A stretch of 64,000 nucleotides of DNA from Brasilonema sp. UFV-L1 (GCF_012912105.1 NZ_QMEA01000062.1:1-64000); one strand, 5' to 3'. Positions 27,480-37,529 are shown, counted from the stretch's first letter. Notes: generated by a model not told the origin, from the letters alone. Translations and numbers: made by a program.

Positions 27480-27974
27480 GTGGAACTGTATTTAATTCGT
27501 CATGGAATTGCTGAAGAAAGGCGAGTGGATATCAAAGATGAGGAACGTTCGCTGACCAAAGAAGGTCGCCAAAAAACAGAGAAAGTTGCCGAACGATTGA
27601 AAAAGCTAGGTTTGCATTTTGACTTGATCGCGACTAGTCCCTTAACACGAGCTCGCCAAACAGCAGAAATTTTGATATCTACTGGGCTGAGTTCTCAGCT
27701 AGAGGAATGTTCTTACCTTGGTCCAGATGGCTGTCTTGAAAGTTGGGTTTTGAACTGGCTGAGTCCAAAAACTTATTCATCCGACAGCCAACTTGCTTTA
27801 GTTGGACATGAACCAGATTTGAGCACTTGGGCAGAAATTCTTCTATGGGGACAAGCTAAAGCAACCTTAGTTTTGAAAAAAGCGGGTATGATCGGGGTAA
27901 AACTACCAGAAAAAGGCTCCCCTCTGGGTCGTAGTCAGATGTTTTGGTTGACGCCACCCAAGTACTTGCTCTAA
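27480..27974 (+). CDS. sixA: Phosphohistidine phosphatase SixA-like
   Basis: A 164-residue histidine phosphatase. The catalytic RHG motif is at the N-terminus (YLIRHGIAEE, H8). TSPLTRARQTAEI and VGHEPDLS supply the other active-site residues. SixA removes phosphate from phosphohistidine, as in HPt domains of hybrid kinases. The start is GTG 27480, with a GAGGAG about 12 bases upstream, because no ATG gives the family N-terminus. Partners cannot be inferred; the HPt of the CheA gene in this window is only one possibility. Confidence 0.9.
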   Translation: MELYLIRHGIAEERRVDIKDEERSLTKEGRQKTEKVAERLKKLGLHFDLIATSPLTRARQTAEILISTGLSSQLEECSYLGPDGCLESWVLNWLSPKTYSSDSQLALVGHEPDLSTWAEILLWGQAKATLVLKKAGMIGVKLPEKGSPLGRSQMFWLTPPKYLL

Positions 27975-28089
27975 CAGTGGGGTAACGTTTCTGAAAGAAT
28001 TTTTAGGAGAACGGATACTGTTATGGTAATAACAATTTCTGGTAAGTTAGCCTGAAAAAATCTTTCACAAAAAAGCAGATGGTGTTGCC

Positions 28090-29226
28090 ATGATGGTGTG
28101 CGAATACAAGCCTGGATTGGACGGCATTCCCGCCGCTCAATCCAGTATTAGCAATGTTGACGGGCAAAAGGGAATACTAGAATATCGTGGCATCCGCATT
28201 GAGGAATTAGCGTCAAAAAGTACATTTTTGGAAACTGCTTATCTCCTAATTTGGGGTGAGTTGCCCACATCGCAAGAACTGGTAGCATTTGAGCAAGAAG
28301 TTCGCTCTCACCGGCGGATTAAATATCACATTTGCGATATGATGAAATGCTTTCCAGAAAGCGGTCATCCTATGGATGCACTTCAAGCCTCTGCTGCAGC
28401 CTTGGGCTTGTTTTATTCGCGTCGTGACTTGAATAATCCTGCTTACATTCGGGATGCTGTTGTTCGCCTCATAGCAAAGATTCCAACAATGGTGGCGGCG
28501 TTCCAGTTAATGCGAAATGGGAATGATGCAATACGTCCTCATGAAGACTTGGACTATTCTGCTAACTTTCTGTACATGCTCAAAGAGAAAGAACCTGATC
28601 CATTGGCGGCGCGGATTTTTGATATCTGTTTGATACTTCACGCTGAACACACAATGAACGCCTCCACCTTTAGTGCTAGGGTTACAGCGTCTACTCTAAC
28701 AGATCCATACGCAGTGGTAGCTAGTGCGGTGGGAACGTTGGGAGGACCGCTGCATGGTGGGGCTAATGAAGAAGTCATTCAGATGTTGGAAGAAATTGGC
28801 TCTGTAGAAAATGTGCGTCCCTACATTGAGGATTGTCTCGAACGTAAAGCCAAGATTATGGGCTTTGGACATCGTGTGTACAAGGTGAAAGACCCACGCG
28901 CTACAATTTTGCAGAACTTGGCAGAACAGCTGTTTACCAAGTTTGGACATGACAAGTACCATGACATTGCCCTAGAAATGGAAAGGGTGGTGGAGGAAAA
29001 ACTCGGTCACAAAGGAATTTATCCTAATGTTGACTTTTATTCAGGTTTGGTGTATAGAAAACTGGGAATTCCTACAGATTTGTTTACACCAATATTTGCG
29101 ATCGCCCGCGTTGCTGGTTGGTTAGCACATTGGAAAGAACAGCTAGAAGAAAACCGAATTTTCCGTCCCACCCAAGTTTACGATGGCAAGCACGACGCTC
29201 CTTATATTCCCATTGAGCAGCGTTAG
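28090..29226 (+). CDS. gltA: Citrate synthase
   Basis: A 378-residue enzyme condensing oxaloacetate and acetyl-CoA to citrate. Active-site segments are HAEHTMNASTFSARV, GGPLHGGANEEV, GFGHRVYKVKDPRA and DFYSGLVYRKLGIPTDLFT (catalytic Asp). Tandem ATGs at 28090 and 28093 leave the exact start open by one residue. In a nitrogen-fixing cyanobacterium this mainly feeds 2-oxoglutarate for ammonia assimilation. The gene lies 304 bases before ndhA. Confidence 0.96.
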   Translation: MMVCEYKPGLDGIPAAQSSISNVDGQKGILEYRGIRIEELASKSTFLETAYLLIWGELPTSQELVAFEQEVRSHRRIKYHICDMMKCFPESGHPMDALQASAAALGLFYSRRDLNNPAYIRDAVVRLIAKIPTMVAAFQLMRNGNDAIRPHEDLDYSANFLYMLKEKEPDPLAARIFDICLILHAEHTMNASTFSARVTASTLTDPYAVVASAVGTLGGPLHGGANEEVIQMLEEIGSVENVRPYIEDCLERKAKIMGFGHRVYKVKDPRATILQNLAEQLFTKFGHDKYHDIALEMERVVEEKLGHKGIYPNVDFYSGLVYRKLGIPTDLFTPIFAIARVAGWLAHWKEQLEENRIFRPTQVYDGKHDAPYIPIEQR

Positions 29227-29530
29227 GGAATGAGGAGGGAAGGAAACAGAGAAAAAGGGAGGGAAGCAAGGATATTTTCCTACACTCCCTCATCTACCCC
29301 AACTCCTCCGACTGGGGTTTGATTAGCGAATTCTAATCCTTACCATAGGTAGAAAATCTCGTATGGCTAGAAGGGTAAAAACCATCCAACGGTATACTAG
29401 GCATGGGAATTGCAAAAAATCTTAAATTTTGCATGATTTAGGCAGAAATCTTAATGAGCGAATTTACAGTTATTAACAAGCGTGGATAGTTGTAAATGAC
29501 AATGATCTAATGACTTGAAGAGCAAAAAAC
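29227..29530. other. Intergenic region before the ndh operon
   Basis: This 304-base gap begins with purine-rich low-complexity sequence. It should hold the ndhA promoter; nothing else is recognisable. Confidence 0.4.
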
Positions 29531-30649
29531 ATGAATTCAGGAATTGATCTGCAAGGAACTTTTATAAAATCCCTCATGGATTTGGGATTGCCAGCTGGCG
29601 CAGCCAAGGCGATTTGGATGCCACTGCCAATGACTTTGATGATTATTGGTGCCACGATGGGAGTGTTGACCTGCGTTTGGCTAGAGCGGAAAATTTCCGC
29701 AGCAGCACAGCAGCGGATTGGTCCTGAGTATATTGGTCCATTGGGTTTACTGGCTCCCGTAGCAGATGGTCTCAAACTTGTTTTCAAAGAAGACGTGGTG
29801 CCAGCTAAGTCTGACAGTGTGCTGTTTACCCTGGGTCCAATCATCGTTGTACTACCGGTGTTTTTGTCCTATCTGGTTGTGCCTTTTGGACAGAATATAG
29901 TGATTACAAATGTTGGGATGGGGGTATTCTTGTGGATTGCTTTGTCTAGCATTCAGCCAATTGGCTTGTTAATGGCTGGTTACGCATCCAATAACAAATA
30001 CGCTCTCTTAGGAGGGTTGCGGGCTGCAGCACAATCAATTAGCTATGAAATTCCGTTGGCACTGGCTGTGCTGGCGATCGCCATGATGTCCAATAGCCTC
30101 AGCACCATCGATATTGTAGAACAGCAATCTGGTTATGGTATTCTTGGCTGGAATGTATGGCGGCAACCAGTCGGTTTTCTCATATTTTGGATAGCAGCGC
30201 TTGCTGAATGTGAACGACTGCCTTTCGACCTTCCGGAAGCTGAAGAAGAACTGGTCGCAGGTTATCAGACTGAATACTCTGGTATGAAATTCGGTCTGTT
30301 CTACGTGGCTTCCTATGTGAACCTTGTCCTTTCTGCCCTGTTAGTAGCAGTTTTATACTTGGGCGGTTGGGATTTTCCCATTCCCATCAATTTAATAGCT
30401 GGTTGGTTAGGGGTGAGTGAAACAAATCCTGTTTTGCAAATAGTAACCGCTTCGTTGGGAATCACCATGACCGTACTCAAAGCATACTTCCTTGTCTTTC
30501 TGGCAATTTTGCTGCGCTGGACAGTGCCACGGGTTCGCATTGACCAATTGCTAGATTTAGGATGGAAGTTCTTGCTGCCTGTTGGTTTGGTGAACTTGTT
30601 ACTCACTGCAGCTCTGAAACTTGCCTTTCCCTTTGCCTTTGGTGGTTAG
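29531..30649 (+). CDS. ndhA: NAD(P)H-quinone oxidoreductase subunit 1
   Basis: A 372-residue polytopic membrane protein of the NDH-1 complex in the thylakoid membrane, where it forms part of the quinone-binding site and proton path. Family motifs are [58 protein letters not shown] and the C-terminal [14 protein letters not shown]. It is the first gene of ndhA-ndhI-ndhG-ndhE. The start ATG gives normal family length. Confidence 0.98.
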   Translation: MNSGIDLQGTFIKSLMDLGLPAGAAKAIWMPLPMTLMIIGATMGVLTCVWLERKISAAAQQRIGPEYIGPLGLLAPVADGLKLVFKEDVVPAKSDSVLFTLGPIIVVLPVFLSYLVVPFGQNIVITNVGMGVFLWIALSSIQPIGLLMAGYASNNKYALLGGLRAAAQSISYEIPLALAVLAIAMMSNSLSTIDIVEQQSGYGILGWNVWRQPVGFLIFWIAALAECERLPFDLPEAEEELVAGYQTEYSGMKFGLFYVASYVNLVLSALLVAVLYLGGWDFPIPINLIAGWLGVSETNPVLQIVTASLGITMTVLKAYFLVFLAILLRWTVPRVRIDQLLDLGWKFLLPVGLVNLLLTAALKLAFPFAFGG

Positions 30650-30752
30650 TCATTAGTCATCGGTCATGAGTCGTTAGCATATACACAAAATGACTCATGA
30701 CAAAAGAGGAAGGACAAATGACGCTGATAGCTTAAAAAGAGAGAGACACGCT

Positions 30753-31334
30753 ATGTTAAAGTTCCTCAAGCAAGTTGGTGATTACGCAAAAGAAGCGGTG
30801 CAAGCTGGTCGCTATATTGGTCAGGGTTTATCTGTAACCTTCGACCATTTGCAGCGGCGTCCAGTCACCGTACAGTATCCTTATGAGAAACTCATTCCTG
30901 GTGAGCGGTTTCGCGGTAGGATTCACTTTGAGTTTGATAAGTGCATTGCTTGCGAGGTTTGTGTTCGGGTTTGTCCGATCAACCTCCCTGTCGTAGATTG
31001 GGAATTTGATAAAGCAAGCAAAAAGAAAAAGCTCAAACATTATAGTATTGACTTTGGAGTTTGTATCTTCTGCGGTAACTGCGTCGAATATTGCCCGACG
31101 AACTGTTTATCAATGACAGAAGATTATGAGCTTTCTACCTATGATCGCCATGAATTGAACTATGACAACGTGGCGCTTGGTCGTTTGCCATACAAGGTGA
31201 CTCAAGATCCAATGGTCACACCTTTGCGTGAACTTGTTTATTTACCCAAGGGTGTCATGGATCCCCACGGACTACCTGCGGATGCGCCTCGCCCTGGTGC
31301 GCGTCCAGAAGACCTTGTAGAACAGGAAAAATAA
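30753..31334 (+). CDS. ndhI: NAD(P)H-quinone oxidoreductase subunit I (two 4Fe-4S clusters)
   Basis: A 193-residue iron-sulfur subunit of NDH-1. Two ferredoxin-type motifs, [12 protein letters not shown] and [12 protein letters not shown], bind the two 4Fe-4S clusters. The start is placed at ATG 30753 ([11 protein letters not shown]), the family N-terminus; an upstream in-frame ATG at 30690 would add 21 residues read from heptamer-repeat filler (ATTAGTCATCGGTCATGAGTC). It lies 103 bases after ndhA. Confidence 0.97.
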   Translation: MLKFLKQVGDYAKEAVQAGRYIGQGLSVTFDHLQRRPVTVQYPYEKLIPGERFRGRIHFEFDKCIACEVCVRVCPINLPVVDWEFDKASKKKKLKHYSIDFGVCIFCGNCVEYCPTNCLSMTEDYELSTYDRHELNYDNVALGRLPYKVTQDPMVTPLRELVYLPKGVMDPHGLPADAPRPGARPEDLVEQEK

Positions 31335-31377
31335 ACGTAATGAGTCAAGAATCAGTAGTCTATGAGTTTTTGATTCT

Positions 31378-31411
31378 TGACCGGAGGCGGAGCGTTTCTA
31401 CCGGCTCCGCT
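31378..31411. repeat. Palindromic repeat, family C, copy 1
   Basis: TGACCGGAGGCGGAGC pairs through GGAGCG/GCTCC with the following CCGGCTCCGCT. The same element in the opposite orientation is at 50906-50936. It lies in the ndhI-ndhG spacer and is flanked by TTTTTGATTCTTGA on both sides. Confidence 0.7.
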
Positions 31412-31453
31412 GTTGATTTTTGATTCTTGAGTTTTGACTAAGGACAAAAAACA

Positions 31454-32065
31454 GTGAATCTAGCAGAAGGAGTACAGATTGTTTCTTTTGGCATACTGGC
31501 AGTGATGTTGATTGGGACAGCGCTGGGTGTGGTGCTGTTTGATAACGTCGTCTATTCAGCCTTTATGTTAGGAGGCGTATTTGTTAGCATTGCTGGGCTA
31601 TATCTATTGCTAAATGCTGACTTTGTAGCAGCAGCGCAATTGCTAATTTATGTTGGTGCAGTTAACGTGTTGATTTTGTTTGCCATTATGCTGGTAAACA
31701 AGCGGGAAGCTTTTGCGCCCTTTCCTACTGCTTGGATACGCAAAGCACTTACAGGTGTCGTCAGTCTGGGATTGTTTGCACTTTTGAGTACGATGGTGTT
31801 GGCAACTCCTTGGTCACTGTCTACTGCCATACCAGCAAGTGACACCATTGTTTTAATTGGTCAGCATTTCTTCACTGACTTTTTGCTACCTTTTGAACTA
31901 GCTTCCATTTTGCTTTTGATGGCAATGGTAGGCGCGATCATTTTGGCACGTCGCGAGTATCTGCCTGAACAAACGATTTCTTCAGAACAACAGCAAGTTT
32001 TGACACTACCAGAACGTTCCAGAGAACTGGTACAGGTCGGCGAATCGAGCCGCAATATTCAGTAA
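31454..32065 (+). CDS. ndhG: NAD(P)H-quinone oxidoreductase subunit 6
   Basis: A 203-residue membrane subunit (NuoJ family) with five hydrophobic segments. The family signature LLIYVGAVNVLILFAIMLVN is intact (seen in two adjoining pieces at about residues 63-83). The start is GTG 31454 (MNLAEGVQI), which gives the normal N-terminus. Third gene of the ndh operon. Confidence 0.96.
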   Translation: MNLAEGVQIVSFGILAVMLIGTALGVVLFDNVVYSAFMLGGVFVSIAGLYLLLNADFVAAAQLLIYVGAVNVLILFAIMLVNKREAFAPFPTAWIRKALTGVVSLGLFALLSTMVLATPWSLSTAIPASDTIVLIGQHFFTDFLLPFELASILLLMAMVGAIILARREYLPEQTISSEQQQVLTLPERSRELVQVGESSRNIQ

Positions 32066-32091
32066 ACAGTTATAAATTCGCGCTGTTGTTC

Positions 32092-32125
32092 ACTGATAAC
32101 TGATAACTGATAACTGATAACTGAC
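32092..32125. repeat. Heptanucleotide tandem repeat (ACTGATA)
   Basis: Almost five units of ACTGATA in tandem lie 20 bases before ndhE, in the transcribed spacer of the operon. Confidence 0.8.
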
Positions 32126-32145
32126 AATGGGGGACATCAAAATTC

Positions 32146-32451
32146 ATGCAGATCCAGTACTTTTTATTGCTTGCAGCAGCTTTGTTCTGCATCGGTATTT
32201 ATGGCTTAATTACTAGCCGCAATGCTGTAAGAGTGCTGATGTCGATTGAGTTACTGCTCAATGCTGTTAATTTAAACTTAGTAGCGTTTTCCAACTTCTT
32301 AGACTCAATCGCAATTAAGGGTCAGGTATTTACCGTATTTGTCATCACCGTAGCGGCAGCTGAAGCGGCGGTAGGTTTGGCGATTGTACTTGCCATTTAT
32401 CGTAACCGCGATACTGTCGATATGGAGCAGTTTAATCTCCTGAAGTGGTAA
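32146..32451 (+). CDS. ndhE: NAD(P)H-quinone oxidoreductase subunit 4L
   Basis: A 101-residue membrane subunit (NuoK family) with three transmembrane segments. [29 protein letters not shown] carries the conserved membrane glutamate, and [24 protein letters not shown] carries the second. Last ndh gene; nadK begins 4 bases after its stop, so the two are probably co-transcribed. Confidence 0.97.
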   Translation: MQIQYFLLLAAALFCIGIYGLITSRNAVRVLMSIELLLNAVNLNLVAFSNFLDSIAIKGQVFTVFVITVAAAEAAVGLAIVLAIYRNRDTVDMEQFNLLKW

Positions 32452-32455
32452 TTCT

Positions 32456-33379
32456 GTGGAGCTCAAGCAGGTTATTATTGCTTACAAAGCACGAGATTCC
32501 CAAAGTAAACGCTGGGCAGAAATCTGTGCAAAGCAACTAGAACATCGTCACTGCCAAGTTTTGATGGGACCAAGTGGACCAAAAGATAACCCATATCCGG
32601 TGTTTTTGGCTTCAGCAGGGCAACCAATTGACTTGGCTTTGGTACTTGGTGGTGATGGTACCGTTTTAACTGGTGCTAGACATCTCGCCTCAGCTGGCAT
32701 CCCAATACTAGCAGTGAATGTGGGAGGTCATCTGGGGTTTTTAACCGAGTCTGTAGAGGAATTTCAAGATACTGAACGAGTTTGGGATCGATTATTAGAA
32801 GACCGTTACGCTATTCAGCGGCGGATGATGTTGCAAGCCGCAGTCTTTGAGGGAAACAGTACAAATTTGGAACCAGTGTCTGAGCGTTACCTGGCTTTGA
32901 ATGAAATGTCTGTCAGACCAGCTTCCGCTGATCGCATGATCACCTCAGTTTTGGAGATGGAAATTGATGGTGAAGTCGTCGATCAATACCAAGGAGATGG
33001 GTTAATTATCTCTACTCCCACTGGTTCTACAGGTTACACTGTTTCTGCGAATGGTCCGATTATACATGATGGTATGGAGGCAATTACCATCACTCCCATC
33101 TGTCCAATGAGTCTTTCCAGTCGCCCGCTTGTCTTACCTCCTGGTTGTGTGGTCAGCATTTGGCCCTTGGGCGATTACGATTTAAGTACTAAGTTGTGGA
33201 CGGATGGGGTATTAGGGACTTCCATTTGGCCGGGACATCGTGTTGATGTGCGAATGGCAGATAGTCGGGCTAAGTTTATTATTTTACGGGAGAACAACTC
33301 GTATTATCAAACGCTGCGAGAGAAGTTGCTGTGGGCAGGAACAAGGATTCGTTACAGTAGTGCTAGTCATGCGAATTGA
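32456..33379 (+). CDS. nadK: NAD kinase
   Basis: A 307-residue enzyme that phosphorylates NAD+ to NADP+. The GGDGT motif (LVLGGDGTVLTGARHL), NVGGHLGFLTE and GDGLIISTPTGSTGYTVSANGP are the family hallmarks. The start is GTG 32456, 4 bases after the ndhE stop. Placement at the end of the ndh operon ties pyridine-nucleotide supply to the complex that uses it. Confidence 0.96.
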   Translation: MELKQVIIAYKARDSQSKRWAEICAKQLEHRHCQVLMGPSGPKDNPYPVFLASAGQPIDLALVLGGDGTVLTGARHLASAGIPILAVNVGGHLGFLTESVEEFQDTERVWDRLLEDRYAIQRRMMLQAAVFEGNSTNLEPVSERYLALNEMSVRPASADRMITSVLEMEIDGEVVDQYQGDGLIISTPTGSTGYTVSANGPIIHDGMEAITITPICPMSLSSRPLVLPPGCVVSIWPLGDYDLSTKLWTDGVLGTSIWPGHRVDVRMADSRAKFIILRENNSYYQTLREKLLWAGTRIRYSSASHAN

Positions 33380-33468
33380 GTGTAATGACTGCTCCTCTTC
33401 CCTTGTTTGTGTTCATAAGAGTTGTTTTCTGGTTCTTGGGTAAAACTTTTCATCTCAACTATCAGACG

Positions 33469-33495
33469 AAGCCTGCTTGGTGCAGGCTTTGTTTG
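33469..33495 (+). terminator. Candidate terminator downstream of nadK
   Basis: AAGCCTGC (33469-33476) pairs with GCAGGCTT (33482-33489) around a 5-base loop, followed by TTGTTTG. It would end the ndhAIGE-nadK transcript before the convergent RidA gene. Confidence 0.65.
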
Positions 33496-33525
33496 TATCG
33501 CCTTAATGATCAGCGGTTGAGGTTT

Positions 33526-33924
33526 TCAGTTTCCATTATTTACATAAACAGCATCCACCTCTACCTCTATCAACATCGCTGGATGTATTAAAGATTTCAC
33601 TTCTACCATTGTTGTCGCAGGCGGATAATTTGCAAAGAATTCTTGATGCGCTCGTCCAAATTCAGCCCAACGACTAATATCAGTGACAAACATTCGAGTC
33701 CGGACAACATGACTGATGTCTGCTCCCAAGTCTCGCAAAGCTTTTTGGATAATTTCAAAACAACGCTTTGCTTGTGCGTATGCATCGCCAGGAGAAAACA
33801 CTCCTCCCGCTTCATCGACTGGTGCTGTACCAGAAACATAAATGTGGTTTCCGACTCTTATAGCGAGTCTGTAACCTACCTTTGATTCCCAGGAAGCTCC
33901 AGAAAAAGTTCGCGTGACTGGCAT
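33526..33924 (-). CDS. RidA/YjgF-family protein
   Basis: A 132-residue protein of the Rid family, which hydrolyses reactive enamine/imine intermediates or related substrates. Family features are IYVSGTAPVDEAG, the arginine in VVRTRMFVTDI (substrate carboxylate binding in RidA proper), and the C-terminal HPAMLIEVEVDAV. The family is broad and this member belongs to a non-RidA subgroup, so the exact substrate is open. Confidence 0.9.
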   Translation of the reverse strand: MPVTRTFSGASWESKVGYRLAIRVGNHIYVSGTAPVDEAGGVFSPGDAYAQAKRCFEIIQKALRDLGADISHVVRTRMFVTDISRWAEFGRAHQEFFANYPPATTMVEVKSLIHPAMLIEVEVDAVYVNNGN

Positions 33925-34274
33925 GGTATGCTAAGGCTAAAGGTTCACAGAAAAAATTGTACTTGCAATAGCATTGTTTATCACAATTTGGACTCCAGCT
34001 TTCGCTGCAACATAAATAAGAACATTAATTTTTTGGAGCGTAATCATACTTCTGCTAAATTGACAATTCTCAAGCATAAGTTCAATTAATGAACAAATCT
34101 TTGCTAAATTCGCTAAATTCTTTCCAGGCTTGATAATAGTAAAGTGTTCATTGGTAAGTCATGCACAACTTCATCAAGCTACAGCAATCCTAATAGAGTT
34201 GTTAAATTCTTTGGATTCTCTTAGCTTTGTTCCTTTATATCCTGTGCGATTCGTTAGAAAACAGAAACCAGGTT
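33925..34274. other. Intergenic region before the GT39-type gene
   Basis: This 350-base, AT-rich divergent spacer has no supported gene. The 3' end also holds a TTG-started frame from 34227 that could extend the next protein by 16 residues; I prefer ATG 34275. Confidence 0.4.
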
Positions 34275-35915
34275 ATGCGCCATATCAAACTTGCTCCGAA
34301 TTGGTTGCGGTTTCTCATTGTCGTGGTATTAGTTGTGGGTGTCTTTTTTCGCTTCTTCAATCTTGAGAGCAAAGTTTATGGACACGATGAAACTTACACT
34401 TCATTGCGAGTTTCTGGATATACCAAGACAGAAGTCAGGCGGCAAATTTTTAATGGTCGTGTTGTTGATAGGGAAGCATTTGCTAAGTTTCAGCGTATTA
34501 ATCCTGAAAAAAATTTAGGTGATACACTCAAATCTTTAGCGATAGAAGATCCTCATCATCCTCCGCTTTATTACGTTATAGCACGATTGTGGGCGCAAAT
34601 CTTTGGCACTTCGGTAACAGCTATTAGAAGTTTATCTGTCATTATTAGCTTGTTGGTATTTCCCTGTGTTTTTTGGCTGTGTCGAGAATTATTTAACGTG
34701 CCTTTGTCAGTACCTTTTTTGGCGATCGCTCTCGTAGCAGTCTCCCCAATTCATCTTATCTACGCTCAACAAGCACGAGAATATATTCTTTGGATTGTCA
34801 CAATATTAATCTCTAGCGCTTCTTTACTGAGAGCTTTACGACTAGAATCAAAACGACAAGTTAGCGATGCCTGGCGGCAAGCCGCTAGCCCCTTAGGGGG
34901 CGCTGCGCAAATGCGTCTACGCACTGCAACATGGGGAATTTATACACTCACTTTAGCACTCAGTCTTTATACATCTTTACTAAGTGGATTTGTCGCAGCT
35001 GCTCATGGAATTTATGTCATGACAAGGACAAGATTTCGCTGGACTAAGACAGCCAAAATTTATACAATAGCAGCGCTTTCGGGCTTTTTAGTTTTTACAC
35101 CTTGGATTTTAGTTATTCTGACCAACCTGTTGCAATTTCATCGTGGGATAGCAGAAACAACACAGAAATTTTCACCATTTACTTTAATTCAATCTTGGCT
35201 ATTGAAGTTAAGTCATATTTTTGTGGATTTCGACTTTGGCTTAGAAAATCCTCTCAGCTATCCAATGACTTATATTTTTTTAATTATAGTTGGATATTCA
35301 ATTTATTTTCTTTGTCGTACGACTCATCCAAAAATTTGGTTATTGATTGTGTTATTGATTGCTGTACCTGCACTACCCTTAATGCTTCCAGATTTATTTT
35401 TTGGAGGAACGCGAACAACAGCAGAGCAGTATTTAATTCCTTCTTATTTGGGTATTCAACTAGCAGTGACTTACCTTTTTGCGTATCAACTTTATGATGG
35501 TATTTTTACACTCCGGAGAATTTGGCAAATAATATTTGTATTAGTCATTGTCTGTGGGATATTTTCTTGTATAGTCAGTTCTCAAGCAGAAACTTGGCTG
35601 AGTAAGGGTGTCAGTTCTGGTAATCCACAAGTCGCCAGAATGATAAATCAGGCTTCTCGTCCACTTTTGATGAGTGATTCTTTTGGTATGAATTATGGAA
35701 ACGTTTTTTCTCTGAGTTATCTTGTGGAGGCAAAGGTACGATTTCTGCTGATGAAGGACAAAAATATTCCGAAAATTCCTAAAGGTTTTACTGATGTGTT
35801 TTTACTCAATCCTTCAAGTACTTTGCGTCAGGGAATTGAAAAGAAATACAAGTATAAAATTCAGAGAGTTTACGGTAATCAATCTTATTCAGTATGGAAA
35901 ATAGCGAAAATTTAA
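34275..35915 (+). CDS. Membrane glycosyltransferase, GT39/PMT-ArnT-like
   Basis: A 546-residue polytopic protein from ATG 34275. The first segment (WLRFLIVVVLVVGVFFRFF) is followed by an acidic loop with YGHDETYTSLR, which resembles the catalytic D/E loop of dolichyl- or undecaprenyl-phosphate-sugar transferases. HHPPLYYVIARLW and IHLIYAQQAREYILW are also typical of the family. Eight or more further hydrophobic segments follow. It would move a sugar from a lipid carrier to protein or lipid on the outer face. Part of the coding sequence (34864-34926) is a dispersed palindromic repeat read in frame, adding about 20 residues (WRQAASPLGGAAQMRL). Substrate unknown. Confidence 0.85.
   Translation: MRHIKLAPNWLRFLIVVVLVVGVFFRFFNLESKVYGHDETYTSLRVSGYTKTEVRRQIFNGRVVDREAFAKFQRINPEKNLGDTLKSLAIEDPHHPPLYYVIARLWAQIFGTSVTAIRSLSVIISLLVFPCVFWLCRELFNVPLSVPFLAIALVAVSPIHLIYAQQAREYILWIVTILISSASLLRALRLESKRQVSDAWRQAASPLGGAAQMRLRTATWGIYTLTLALSLYTSLLSGFVAAAHGIYVMTRTRFRWTKTAKIYTIAALSGFLVFTPWILVILTNLLQFHRGIAETTQKFSPFTLIQSWLLKLSHIFVDFDFGLENPLSYPMTYIFLIIVGYSIYFLCRTTHPKIWLLIVLLIAVPALPLMLPDLFFGGTRTTAEQYLIPSYLGIQLAVTYLFAYQLYDGIFTLRRIWQIIFVLVIVCGIFSCIVSSQAETWLSKGVSSGNPQVARMINQASRPLLMSDSFGMNYGNVFSLSYLVEAKVRFLLMKDKNIPKIPKGFTDVFLLNPSSTLRQGIEKKYKYKIQRVYGNQSYSVWKIAKI
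34864..34926. repeat. Palindromic repeat, family A, inside a coding sequence
   Basis: The core CGCTAGCCCC-TTA-GGGGGCGCTGCGCAAATGCG (34884-34915) forms a GC-rich hairpin. Related copies are at 37493-37529, 45056-45112 and 59800-59912. This one is translated as part of the GT39-type protein without breaking its frame. Confidence 0.8.
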
Positions 35916-36153
35916 GTAAATAAAGAATAGACCTACAAAAGGTATATTGTCATTCTGTAGTTTTTGAAAACTTTTGTGTGTACTGTCTCAAAAGTGGAGT
36001 AGACGTGGCTTCGCTTCTGACCGGAGTTCCGGAGTAGGCAGGGGAAAAATGTAGCGGAATTGGTATCTAATAAGCTGTGGCGCTTTTAATTTGCATATTT
36101 GTGTTGGTCTAATCAATCATCGAAACCCTCTTCCCTTCAGTATAGCTGCCTTG

Positions 36154-36180
36154 CTGTTGTGCATTTTTAATGTACAACAG
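36154..36180. terminator. Hairpin in the 35916-36533 gap
   Basis: CTGTTGTGCAT (36154-36164) pairs with ATGTACAACAG (36170-36180), with one G-T pair, around a TTTTA loop, followed by CTTATTT. It could end the GT39 transcript or be part of a small RNA. The rest of the 618-base gap shows no gene. Confidence 0.45.
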
Positions 36181-36533
36181 CTTATTTACCTATAGTTTCA
36201 CCAACTATGAGATGAAAATTTGATGAAAAACTTGCTTTGGCAAAAAAGTACCAATTTTCAAGAAATTCTCAGCCTAAATTCATTTACTTCCTGGAAAGAC
36301 AGTTTAAATTGTCCTTAGACATAGATTTGAGGACTCTAAACCGATGAATTAGAAGTATTTATCGCTGGTTGTTAGTATTGTTGCTCTGCTAACCATTAAG
36401 CGGTATGTTGTCGTGTATTCAATGCTACCTTGAATTTCCACAGTAAAAGTATTTTTTGATACAAAATTATCCGATTTATGTAGAAACGCAGAAGTTTTTT
36501 GAGTCAAATCAGGCATGTGCAAATAGGTATTTT

Positions 36534-37250
36534 ATGGAACTAGCAGATTTTTTTGGTCTTATTCATCCAGCGATCGCAGTCTTTTTCGTCTTTCCCTTGA
36601 TTGGAATTGTCGCTAATTTTGCTTGGGCGACACGACAGCGTCGCTTACAAACTTCAGCTTCTGGTAAAAGTAAAATTCCTCCTGTTGTAGGGGTTGAACA
36701 CAGGCAATTAGGAAATTGGCTAACGGGTGCAGTTGTGGGATTAACTTTACTAGGGTTAGCTTATCCAATTGGTAAGAATATTATCAAAAATCAATTGTGG
36801 AATAAAGACATTTTCCAAGTCATTTTTATTCTTCTGATGTTTGCTGCTACTATCACCTCTTTGATATTCCTTTATCGAGCTAAACAGCCGCTGTGGCGTG
36901 GAGTTTTTGCAACTTTAACGGGTATAGGTTTAGTGGTTCTCGGCTGTCAGGATGGAGTATTTCGTCGTACAAATGAATGGTATTGGTCACATTACTACTT
37001 TGGCATAACAGCAGCAGAACTGATGATTTTTTCCCTAGCAATTGTTCCTGATATTTATAAAGATAGGTCAAATCGCTGGCGCATCATTCACACAATTTTA
37101 AATTGCATCGCCTTATTACTGTTTATTGGACAAGGAATGACAGGAACGCGAGATTTACTAGAAATTCCCTTAAGTTGGCAAGAGCCTTACATTTATAAGT
37201 GTGATTTTGTGAAGAAAACTTGTCCTACTCCTAATCCTCAATCTAAATAA
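36534..37250 (+). CDS. DUF4079-like cyanobacterial membrane protein
   Basis: A 238-residue protein from ATG 36534; a TTG-started frame from 36456 is open but less likely. An N-terminal HPAIAVFFVFPLIGIV segment begins five or more predicted membrane helices. GTRDLLEIPLSWQEPYIYKCDF ends the protein. This layout resembles the DUF4079 family of cyanobacterial and plant-type membrane proteins, whose role is not known. No partner genes are evident. Confidence 0.75.
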   Translation: MELADFFGLIHPAIAVFFVFPLIGIVANFAWATRQRRLQTSASGKSKIPPVVGVEHRQLGNWLTGAVVGLTLLGLAYPIGKNIIKNQLWNKDIFQVIFILLMFAATITSLIFLYRAKQPLWRGVFATLTGIGLVVLGCQDGVFRRTNEWYWSHYYFGITAAELMIFSLAIVPDIYKDRSNRWRIIHTILNCIALLLFIGQGMTGTRDLLEIPLSWQEPYIYKCDFVKKTCPTPNPQSK

Positions 37251-37492
37251 AGAGTTATGATTTATGAGCTAAGAGTTCAGAGTCAAAAAACTTTTCACTC
37301 TTGACCGAAAAAGAAAAGGATACAAGCCCCTAAATTTCTTTATGGAGAATGTAAAAAATGTTTTCAAAAGACGCATAGCGCGTTAGCGGAGCGGCACGAA
37401 GTGCGGAAAACGGCGTCCTTGTTTCAAGCCCCTAAATTTATTTTGGTGGTTCTTAATTTTGAATGAGCGAATGAGCGAATGAGCGAATTTGA

Positions 37493-37529
37493 GCGTTTGC
37501 GTAGCGCCCCTCTTAGGGGCTAGCGAGTG
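37493..37529. repeat. Palindromic repeat, family A
   Basis: GCGTTTGCGTAGCGCCCCTCTTAGGGGCTAGCGAGTG is the inverse of the 34884 and 45056 type. It ends 7 bases before the histidine-kinase start. Upstream, 37251-37490 also holds GAATGAGC tandem units and another GC-rich hairpin (37370-37415); no gene is seen there. Confidence 0.8.
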
